This document shows, one piece after another, positions 12,906-23,800 of a stretch of 64,000 nucleotides of DNA. The stretch covers positions 1 through 64,000 of the forward strand of contig CAJNDT010001011.1 in assembly GCA_905221615.1 (NCBI GenBank), read 5' to 3'. Under the pieces are notes generated by a model that did not search any database, had not been told where the DNA came from, and worked only from the letters and a program-made list of their open reading frames with translations. The position numbers and the translations under genes are program-made. Positions within the stretch are counted from its first letter, which is position 1, and each line of letters starts with the position of its first letter. This DNA comes from Symbiodinium sp. CCMP2592. Its lineage: Eukaryota > Sar > Dinophyceae > Suessiales > Symbiodiniaceae.

Positions 12906-13682
12906 ATGCATGAGTCGTGTCACTGCACCTTCTGCCTTGTCTCTCACTGCACTGCACTGCACTGCCATCCCTCGTTGTGCCCAGGCCACATGGCCACAGC
13001 TGGCGGCAGAGGCGACGGAGCGACTCGGTTCCAACCTCTCTCTAGCGCGCCTGGGAACGAGGGCCTTCGTCTGTGCAGCACACCGGGATGCATTTTCCGG
13101 TATCCCTCGCACCATCGGCACTGCTGTGCTGGATGTCGACAAAGAGCGGGCCACACCAGTCGCTGCACTAGACTGCAGAGAGCCCAGCGCCTAGTCGCGC
13201 AGGATGCCACGGCGAATTTCAGTAATCACGTTTTTGTTTGTGGTACTTCGGGCTGTGGTAGGCTAGTTCGGGGATTGCACCTGCACTGCTGCTCGACCTG
13301 TCGTGGATCTTTGGGAGCCCAACATACGGTTCGATGCCATCGCCGAGCTCCACACCCTACGACTGCACCAGTGACCGGACAGTCTGGACAGAGCCTCGCA
13401 GCCACTGCACCCAGCCTTTCTTCTGCAGCTTCTACTGATGCAACAATGCTTTCGGCTACCTCCTCAGTGACGACTCGTACCACCGAGGGTTTTGACTTGC
13501 TTTCTGGAGCAGCTGAAGCTCCTGATGCTGGGGATCGAAGTGAGGGACAGACTGCTTGCACGGCGTTGCTCGACAACGTCATGGAACAGTCTGCCGGGGC
13601 GGATGCTGTATATAGCGCTGTACAGGAGACACGAGGTGAACGCTCTCTTCTTCATGTACCTGATCTGAACACAATGGACTAG
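12906..13682 (+). CDS. Cys/His-rich tandem zinc-binding-type protein
   Basis: 258-residue ORF, ATG at 12906, on the same strand and 228 bp after the dioxygenase-like ORF. Two modules repeat in the middle (about residues 55-95 and 108-150), each with the order C-x3-GC, then HxHCC-x2-C, then H-x2-RC: for instance CSTPGC...HHRHCCAGC and CGTSGC...HLHCCSTC. The N-terminus is also Cys/His-rich. The spacing suggests zinc coordination, by analogy with small Cys-rich repeats common in dinoflagellate proteins. The C-terminal third is Ser/Thr/Ala-rich and probably disordered. The ORF could be a second coding part of the same element or gene. Function is unknown. Confidence 0.5.
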   Translation: MHESCHCTFCLVSHCTALHCHPSLCPGHMATAGGRGDGATRFQPLSSAPGNEGLRLCSTPGCIFRYPSHHRHCCAGCRQRAGHTSRCTRLQRAQRLVAQDATANFSNHVFVCGTSGCGRLVRGLHLHCCSTCRGSLGAQHTVRCHRRAPHPTTAPVTGQSGQSLAATAPSLSSAASTDATMLSATSSVTTRTTEGFDLLSGAAEAPDAGDRSEGQTACTALLDNVMEQSAGADAVYSAVQETRGERSLLHVPDLNTMD

Positions 13683-13829
13683 GTGGCCTTTTCCTGGTGG
13701 CTGTGCGCGCAGTTTCTTTCAATCTTTATGCTTTTTTGTGGAACCATAAACTTATGGTGCGATACCTAATCGCCGGACCACTGGTCTGCCCCCGCAACGT
13801 ATCGACTTGGACGATATGGCAACCGTGAG

Positions 13830-13831
13830 TG

Positions 13832-13906
<75 letters not shown>
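13830..13906. repeat. ACT trinucleotide microsatellite
   Basis: Nearly perfect run of ACT units. It continues in degraded form to about 14040. Confidence 0.95.
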
Positions 13907-13907
<1 letters not shown>

Positions 13908-16900
13908 GCACATGTACTACTACCAGTGAAACTCCTACTCCTAGTGCTACCGATATAGCTACTACTGCTACAGCTACTGCTGCTACTCCTACTGCTGTTA
14001 CTACCACTACCGTCCACTACCACTGCCACTACTATTGCTATGACAGCTTAGAGTTAGCGATTCAATACATTGCCATTTTGTCTAGCAGTGGAATAGAGTT
14101 TACAGTGGGAATGTCGAATAGTGATCTCCTATCTGTGTGCGTATATTTCCTTGTCATTTCTGAAGAAGCCTCATTGTTCCGATGCTCGGACTACAGCTGT
14201 CCACAGTGTCGCACGCGCCGAAAGCGCTGAGATCGACGAGGGACATTGCAAACACCTGGCAAGCTGGCATTGGGGTCTCCACGCAAGCGCAGGATTTTCG
14301 ACCGAGCGCGCGTGCGACTCAACACGCCAGAGTTTCCAATGTCAGCATGGGGCCAAGGCAGCCTTTCTGGACGCAAAGACCTGACATGGATTCCATGGCA
14401 TGCCAGCGGCAGGACACAGATTGTGCCCTTTAGGTCACGTTGACACGATGCCTCGCGTGCCAAGCGCAAACAGCGGCAGGCTGCACAGGACGCAAATCAT
14501 GTCGGACCTGAGCCGCCGAGCTCCAAGAAATCAATCATCTTCTAGGGCCTACGGAACAACCTGGGGCTCGAGCGAGGTCGTCAGAAAATGCATCGCATAA
14601 ACCTGCGCACGTCTTCAGTGTTACGATTATCTACGCGCCTGTGCACAGTTGATGCAGAGTTTACATGTTCAGTCATGCTAAGATCGTCTGGCACAGTGAT
14701 TCCCTAAAATCTTGGATTTCCGAGCATCCTGCAGAATAGCCAGGGATATTTCCCTGGTACGCGGCTGCACTTCGGATCAAGGCCAGCACCTCGGGACTCG
14801 GGCACGGACCGCATCCTACGACCTCGGTGAGTTCGAAGGCTGTCGAGTCTCGGCTCCGGGCACACAGACCCGTAATGGAGCACCTGGCGCTCGTCAGCGT
14901 GCAGGTACGGATGCCGACCACTCAATGCTGCCTTCCGTGTACCAGTGGCCGCTGCGTGAGTGCTGCCACCTCCGTGCCAGAACGTAACAATGGTAGCTCA
15001 GTGAAACCCCTACGGGCCTGGTCATAGTTCACTGATCTTAAGACTCAAAGCCAACTCTTAAGCCTGCAAGAGCATGCGCTGGGAATGAGTCTGAGTACTC
15101 GGGCTTGAAGATTCCCAGCGACACACTAAGACCCAACGTCCAGCTGCAACTTAACAAATTTTACTAAGTAGCTCAAGCCGTATGTACATGGGTACAGTCT
15201 TTTTTCCGCAACTTCAGGCAAGAAGTGGGAAGTGCAGGTCGGAGGTACCCCTTGCTCGGACCTTGGCATGAGCGATGCGCAGCCGGCTCTCCAAAGCACG
15301 ACGCCGGGCTTGGCGATCGGAGGGAAGCTCGCCGACTAGCCTGGGAGATGCAGTGAAGAGATCGCTGCACACTGTGACTGCGTGACAGCCTTGGCAGATT
15401 CTTCGCGGAGCCCTCCGATTCCACGTCCCTCAGTCTGCCAGGCTGCTCATACCACCCTCGCATCCAATCAGCGACACACATCTGGTACACAAGGTTGTGT
15501 CGGTGCAAGACCTTATTATTAGGATCAGTCTCGGGGGAGTTGGGCGGCCTCTTCCATTCGCCTGATGCTTGTGCTTGCCCTAATTGCAGGCATCAAGCAG
15601 ACTGTCAGACTGTCAGGCATCGATGCTCTTGCTTGGAAAGGCGTGAGGCTGCCGCTCATCGTCCACAAGGCCCAACTCTACCCTGGGCAGTGCTTGCATT
15701 CTCCGAACGAACCCCTTCGTAAGCTATGTCATGAGTCAGGAGACACCGCCCAAAGTAAGAACTTCCGACGTCCACCAAAGCTCATTGAGAAGCACTCCCC
15801 GTGACATGCTTCAAGCACCTGCTCGAACAAGCGATCTCAGCTTCACACGTTTTGGTGATCGGGTTGGCACTCTGAGCCTGACATGACAAGACTACCCCCA
15901 GCCGGTTGAAGTGGTGCGGCGCCAGGTTGTTTAATCTCTAATGGCTGAAGCAACGAAGCGGTGGCAGGTTTTGCGCATGCTGCATCTTGGTGCCCAGCCA
16001 CCCGGGAATAGGCCGATTCCTGGACACATGGCAGTGGCTCAAGTTCTGCTGACGTCCTTCGCCCTCTCTCGATTCCCACGCGAAACTGACTGCCAAATGT
16101 AGGTCTTGCACATGCCTGAACTTGCATGGAAGCGGCACGGAGAAGCTCAGACAGGAAGTGTAGGACCAATTACTTGGATTGCTGTCCCAAGGCACCGTCA
16201 TCGATGCGTGAGCACTGCCGCGGACTCTCGCAGATGCTCAAGTTGGTGTCTAGCGAATGCTGCACCGGAAAACGTCAGTCATGTGGTCGGGAGTTGTTTG
16301 GCTTGAGGACACTGCCAAGAGACAAAACTGAGGCAAACAGCTAGATGTCGAGCTCCCTAAACCTGCAAAGTTAGGTTCCACGAATTCAATCAGCATGTGG
16401 CCCAAGCGTGTGGTGAGAATCCTTCGTCCCACCAGTCTGGGGTTGACATAGAGCCAAACGGAATGCAGGAGCGATGCACGTGCCTGGCCCCCCGCAGCTT
16501 ACATCGATCCAAACACGCACACGTTCTCATTGCAGGCTCATGGCAGCTTCCGCCATGCAAAGTGAGTCAACTCGACCTGACATGGCCCGTCTCAGCTCCC
16601 CGGAGCAAGCGACTGTTGTTTGCAGTGAACGGCCATTTTTGTATGCCTGGGCAGCAGTCCTGTATGTCTGACGATGCATACGATGTGCTTTTCGTGAATC
16701 GTCTTGCAGCTGAACGGAACAGAGCTTTGCCATGACATTCGGCAGCATGTCGCGGCTTAGGCTCGAAAAGCACATGCTAAGCAATGGAGCACTGACGCAC
16801 TCAGAAAGTCTTCTCTCTACCGTTGGAGCAGGAGATGTTAGTCTGTAGAGAGCTCGGGAGTCTGCAAGGGCATGTTCCCTAGCACGTCGGATTGCATGTC

Positions 16901-17873
16901 AAGGAAGCAGCTCAGGAAAAGCTCAGAATCGGCAAACGTAGGATGATGACTGCGTCACGTACCTGGCAAAAATGCTTCAGATCAAGTCTTTCGCATGCCA
17001 CTGGGCTGCATTGCTACATTCTCTGACATTCGCTGCTTATTTCCGGCCTGACCCATCTGCATGGGTTGTAGGACTTGTGCCTCTCTGCTATGCGCAGATA
17101 GCGTACCTGCACCGAGACGTCGTGACGTGCTCTTGCGCACCGGGTGATAAGGTCTCTCTGATATCTTCAATTTCAATGGCAGCTGTCCGAAAATTGTGCA
17201 CCCTCGCACAACTCCGCCGTGAGCAGCATCTGTCAAAGCGGAGACTCCGCGTTTTTCAATCCAAGCTTGATCAAAGCTCCAAGTCCATGTTCCCGTGTGC
17301 ACGCTCCGCACCCAAGCAAAGCCTGGCAAACTCAACCCACTTGCAGCTGCATTGCAGCTCCGGATGTCGTAGTAGATCAGATCCCAGGCCAGCATCTTGC
17401 ACTGAAGGTGATCCATGTGCGGACAACTCCAGCGGATGAGCTTGCTCTCACATAAATCTGCATGGGCAAGCTGCCCGCTCTGCAGGGCTCGGCCGCTCTG
17501 CAGCTTCAGCTTCGTGCAGATCAAACCAGAATCTCAGTCACTGGGCAAGGCTTCCCGAGCCATTGCGCCAACTTCTGGGCATCAGCTGCCGAGAAAGACC
17601 TGCTCCGGGAGAGCTTGGGACGCTGCTTGGGCTGCCGGCTAGAACCAGGAAGTGCTAGAATAGTTCTTGCAACTGCATCAGTATGAACCTTAGTCTGTGA
17701 ACCCAAGGGGCGCGTAGACTCTGCGCATGGCTTCGAAGCAATGCTGCGCTCCACCTGAAACACTCAGTAGTCTGTGCAGCCTGCGCATCTCGACCACTCG
17801 GGAAAATGCGCATGATCATGTCAGGGTTACCATCTCAGCCAACTTCAAGCAACCGCTGTGCCGGCAGAATGTT
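13907..17873. other. Unassigned intergenic or split-gene region
   Basis: No recognised gene. The most exon-like piece is on the minus strand around 17350-17455 (LIRWSCPHMDHLQ, followed by DLIYYDIRSCNAA). A plus-strand piece near 14830-14905 ends in a GT donor-like site. These could be exons of a further minus-strand gene downstream of the sulfatase, but I cannot name a product. Confidence 0.3.
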
Positions 17874-20800
17874 TCAGCAGTGCCAGCCTGTTGCATGGTA
17901 CCAGAATTGCGAGAACATCTCTTTATCAAACATCTTCTTGGCCGCATCTGCCGCTTGCATGTCAAGCTCTTGGTCGAGCAGCTCCATGAGCCTGTTGACA
18001 TCCGACGGAGACTTCCTCGGCACCGGACTGCCGCATGAGAAGCGTGCGAATGCACCGCTTCAAACTGCTGCCTGCATGCCAGCACCTAGCTCGCGCGGGC
18101 CTTTTTGCTTGCATCACCCAGAGCCGCGTGCTGCGGTAAAGGTGGTTAACTCGCATCTGAAACTACACGCTATGCAGCACCGAAGGTCACAGGCACATGT
18201 CAACAGGTCAGGCAAGCTACTGCACTTTCACACCGGTGTAACCCTCTCTCTGACCTGTTGACTTGACTGTACTTGCCCGTTTCTTAAGTGCTTTCTCGTG
18301 AAACAACAATCCGGCGCCGAGCTGTTCTCTCAAGTCAGAGCCCCTATGAGCCTTCGTCAAACCGTCCGCAAGCTGACACCTAGTAGGAACCCATAACAGT
18401 CTCGCCTTACCCGGTTGCTCATGCTGACTCCTTGTTGTCAGCAACTGGCGAAGCAGCACGGCGTGCACAATATTTCCTTTCTCCCCGACGTGTTGGCCAT
18501 CTTTGTGAATAGTATCGTAGATACTCTTACAGTCGGTGACCATGGTAAGCGGAACCAGTTGCTGCCATCCATCATCTTCGACAGCGGACATCACTCTTGA
18601 CCCATACTTCAATTCACACAACAGGACTTGGGCAAATCGCGACATGTTGTGTCCCATGATAGCAGCATGGGTCTCGGCAGCGAACGAGGACTCAATGACG
18701 CGACGATTGGTAGCGCTCTTCCAGTCGATGAGATTCAGATGAACTCTACCCTCTTGCTCAATGGCTCCTTTCTTCACGAAACCAATACAGGCACCCTTTT
18801 GAGAATAGATCAATCGTTTCTCAGTATGACTCTGAAGTATATCTTCGCTCTGTTTCTCGTCAATCTCAACGCCGACGCTACTATAGAGACCCGCGTCATG
18901 ATAAGTCACAAGCTCAGCATCATGCCCCAATGGCCTGAAGAGGATTTCAGTCCTATGTCGTGACACCTCCCGAACGGCCTTGTTGGCCCTGATCAGATCG
19001 GAGACTCGAAGATCCGATATCCTCTTCTGGAGCTGGTTGCATTCGAAAGCAATGTCCGGCCTCGACTGAACTGCTAGCCACTGCAGACTTCCCGTGATTG
19101 ACCTGTAATCAGTCACCTCAGTCGAATTGGCCCGGGCATCTGGCTCACGAAGTCGCGACGGATCAATCTTCGTTGTCTGAAGGCGACCATCAATGAAAGC
19201 ATTCTGAGCTAATGTGACACACGTTTCACCATCTTTCTCGATGACCTTGATCTCTTTACCACAGTACGTCACTCCACTCTTCTGCTCACTGACCTTCATC
19301 CAGGTCCCGAAAGGAAAACGATCCGTCAACTTCTTTTCAACCTGCCTCCCAGCCTCGCCTCCATTGTGGCAAAACATCACATCGTCAACGTGCACCACCA
19401 TCAACCCTTGAAGATTTCCTTGCTGGTCTCGCAAAGCAAACGTCGCGGGATCAGTCTTGCACTTACTGAACCCCATCTCTTCTTCAAGGATCCTGGCGAG
19501 CTCGTTGTACCAAGCTCGTGGAGCGTCCGGTCTGCCGTAGACAGGTTTGAGTAGTTTAAGAATTTGCCCTGGATTCATTCCGCTCAAACCCTGTTTAGGC
19601 TGTCTCATGTACATGTCTGGTTTCCCTGACAGAGGAGCTCCCTGAAGAAAAGCGTTCGAGATGTCACCGATGAACCACTCACCTGTCCAGCCTAGGCTCG
19701 TAACCATGTGAAGGAACACCATGGTAGATACTCGCTCAATGGTGGGGCTGTCAACCTGGACTTGTCCTGTCCGGCTGTCTGGACACAAATGTCCCTGCAA
19801 GCACAGCCGAGCCTTTGCTTTGACAGGTAACTCTTTTCCGCTAGCGTCAAGCAACCCGGCATTCTTGTTGCGAAACACATAACGGCTGGGAAGGATCCTA
19901 TCCGGTCTCTCATTCTCAATGCGCTGACTCTCTTCAAGACTCAATATTTCGCAACTCTCGTAGTCCTGCCACGATTTCCATTCCTTCTCTTCTGCCTGTC
20001 TGTACAGCTCTCGATCTTTTTCAGGAATGTTGGCATACGGAATCTCCTTCTCAAGCATGCGCTTGAGTTTCGTCTTACTCTGGCTACCCGCATTCGCGAC
20101 ATGTACCTGTTGAGGAGGGGACTGCTGTTTCCTTCGCTTGACGCTCAGTGGCACGTCGTCAAGAACCACATCCTTTCGAGTGCGGTTTCGGAAGATCGTG
20201 ATCAGGCCAGCTACAGGAGCCTGAGGAATGAACTGATGTTGATCCTCGAGCTCCATCCATTTCACTTCATTCTCCACACACTCCCAATGGCCATTCACAT
20301 GAACCCATGACGTGCGAAACGGAAAACGCTCACCTGGATACCTTGGCTCGGGAGTCCTGAACGCCCAAGCCTTGTATGAAACCAACACCGGACTGCCGCT
20401 GCTATCAACGTGCCATCCAACCTGTCCTGACATCTGGGCATGTTCGTCACTCAAACCATCGGTGTCCAGGCTTCTCTCATCTGTCATGAGTTCGTCTGCA
20501 ACCTCCTGACACAATGGCTGCTGTTCAAGGTCCATAGGCTCTCCCTCGGGATCTGGTTGGCCGACAAGGTCCTCATACGTAGCCTCTTTAGGAACCTTTC
20601 TAAACAAAGCAATGGCCTTCTGAACCTCAGGATTCCCGTAGTGCTTTTCGTCGCCAACGGCTTCCCGAAGATGTTCTCCCGCCACCAGAAAACACCTTCC
20701 GCCTACCGCGACCCAAGCATTGCCATCCTGAAGCCCAACCACATAACCCGGACCGACCCACTTACTCTGACTGTCACCTTTCTTACTCTTCTCAGCTCGC

Positions 20801-23800
20801 CAGAAGAACACCATCTGTCCTATTTTCGGGATTGGCAACCTACGAGTCCTATTGTGGGCAGTTCGGAGAAGCATCTGTCTCGCCTGGCTTCGAACAAACT
20901 CCATCTTGGCATGGTACCGAAACCTCATTCGGCTGGCAACATCACTGCCGGCCTCTCCTACCGAAGGATGATATGCCGTAGGATTGCCCTGATGATACAT
21001 CTCACCGAAGACTCGAGGTTCCCTTCCGAACACCAAAGCGACTGGCGCCCAGCCATGCTCTCTCACAAGAGAATTCTTGGCACACGCAACTTCCCTGGCA
21101 AGCTTCCGCATGTCTTCTCGACCAACAGTAGCCGTCTGCCTGATAGTGGCAAACAGCATGTCCTTTATGGTGGAATTGTGCCGTTCTATCTTGCCGGCCT
21201 GGAAATGCGCGGTGCCAGCTATCGAAACGAGACTGCTGCCGGACTGTGAGACTTTCGTCCAGAAATCAGGTCCAATGAAGCCTCCTTCAAGATCGGTAGT
21301 CACACGCGAAGGAACACCTGCCCACTTGCTCCAGCCCCTATCGAAAGCTCGATGAAGTTCTAAAGGAGAATGATCCCGCAACATTTCCAAAACATGGTAT
21401 GACGTGGCTCGATCAAGAATGGACAGAAACCAGAAATTCTCCTTGTTGGCATCCCTGATGCACAGACAATCCAACTGGACCTCGTCTCCAAACTCCAGCT
21501 GGCATGGGGGCATATTCGTGGTGCGGTGTGTACTGGGACGCCTAGCATGAGCACATGTAACACACTTCATCCAATTGACCGCTTCGACAACTTCTTTGCG
21601 TGCGCCACCTAACTTCAGGAATCTCGCGAGGTCTTCTTTGCTAGGGTGTCCCAAGTTACAATGAGCTTTGATCAGCCCGTGGCGTATCGCCTCACTGAGG
21701 CGCCTTCCAGCTGGAACCTCAAACGTGATCCCACCCGAAGCAAGCTTCGGACGCACTCTCTGATTAGGCTCCTGAGATCCGCGTGCCTGTTCTTCCCCAG
21801 CCGCTTCCGCCTGTTCACTTCTAGGCTCCTGCGGATCGGGGATCATCTCTTCATCACCGTCATCATCGCTCATCTCATCCCCTTGCGCATAGACGACGTT
21901 CCACTGTTTGAGAGCACGCAGAATATTTTTCTCATTCCATCTGAGCTCAGACACGCCCTCCTCGTCATGATGAACCTTTCTACGGATCCTGGCTGAGAGG
22001 CTTCGGAGCATCCGTCGAACCCTTCCAGGCTCGGCGCTCTTCAAATAATGTGTGTATCCTCGACATACGGCCTGCGCAAATCTCCGACGCCACACATCAA
22101 CCTGACGGTCCGAACTACGACATGTGCTCATATCACACTTCCCGATTTCCTCAGCTATGGGTTCGCACGTGGTGGCCCACTTCTTCACACTGCCGTCATG
22201 ATGATCGCATTGCACACACTGAACTTTCGGATGCCTACATATGACTTCAAGAAAGTGTTGAGCACTACCGTCGCATCGCACCGGCATGTCCATGAGAACA
22301 TGATCTCCTCGCCCCACCTGTCCATCAATCAAGCGATGTATAAACTGATACCTCTGTTCCAAGTCGTGTCTCTTCTGTCTCTCACGTCGCCTGTCTTGTG
22401 AACTACTGCATTGCGACCGACACGACCGACCGACGGTGGGACAACAATCATTCAATATGACGAGCCGAGGACAGACGCCTGGTCAACCCAGTTCATTACA
22501 GCTTCCCGGTTGTCCGCTTGGGCCAGGTCACCCGCTAAGTGCTCACACCGTTGTGACCGCCAACCCCAACGAGAGAAAGATTGCTGGAAATGAGTCTCGG
22601 TCATACCGACCTCAACCACATCGGGCCGAATCCGGGAAGCATATGGTACCGCCTCCGCCGCTGCACCGGCCAGGGCAGCGGTTGCGATGAACACCCCAGC
22701 CACTATGGCCCGAGCGTTTCCCAGGAGCCTCTTAGCCACGCCTTTCTTCAACCGACGCCTACGCTCAACACCTTCATGAATCCTATCGCGAACCTCATGA
22801 GGGCTTAGAGGCTCCCGCGGAGAATCTGCTACGTCATCACTCGCAGCAGGCTGAAGCTCAGCTGGCATCGGCATATGCTTCACTTCTCGTCGGAACTGTT
22901 TCCATGTCCCTTGCCCTTCACATTGCCGGCCTTCTTCTTCCGCATCTCCATCACGAGCTCCACTTCCTCTTCCGTGAGATTCGTGTTCACCAGCTGGTTG
23001 GGCTCGTCGTTGTCGGAAGACTCGATGTCCACGGGGCCCGTCTTGTGCCAAGAGTGATCGGACGAAGCTGTCGCGCCGCCCTGTGGTGGGCTCCGGCGAT
23101 TCTTGGGCCTCTCCTTCGGCAGGAAGTTCTTCTCCTCCTTGATCTTGACCATCGCAGCCGCCCTCAACTCCTTCTGCACCTCCTTGGTCGGACGATTGTC
23201 GTAGGTGTACGGCAACGTGGTGCGACATGCTGGGAATCGCCTGCATCCCCAAAAGTGCTCGTGAGTCAGACGATTGTTGCGTTGCACCATCGGTATCCCG
23301 CACACGGTGCAGAGGGGACCCGGATCTGCCATCTCGAGGTCCCGATCGAGATTCAAAGCAGCATTGGCCTCCACCGCCCACATTTCGAGCTCCATGATGA
23401 GCTGGCTCCGGGACCAGCGGCCCCAGTGATTGTCGTGGTTTCGACCCACGTCTTCCACGACATGGCTCGCGTAGACCTCCTTGAGAGTCTCGAGGTCCAT
23501 CTTGCGCCACCCTGCTGGGAGGCATGATCCCTTCCGGGGCGGCTTGACCACCGCCCACAATTCCTTCAACCGATCGAGGGTGTGAGCCCTCAGTTCTTCC
23601 GGCTTCACCTTGCACCGGCCGGACACTGCGATGACATAGTCCTCCTTCCTCTTCGGGGCAAGGGTCGACATGTTGAGACCCGCACTCGGCCCTCACAGAG
23701 TACTCAATCCCCGGACTTGTCGATCTTGAAAGCTTCAGCTGCGGAGTTGCATTGAGCTCATCACACACATCCACATCATCAGCATCTCTAAGCGGCTCTG

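Noticed and set aside
13726-14230. Poly-Thr, poly-Ser and poly-Val ORFs
   Set aside because: Translation of the ACT microsatellite at 13830-13906.
20440-21249. 269-codon plus ORF
   Set aside because: Antisense shadow of the element A pol ORF.
22904-23527. 207-codon plus ORF
   Set aside because: Antisense to the zinc-ribbon ORF and gag of element A; no domain.
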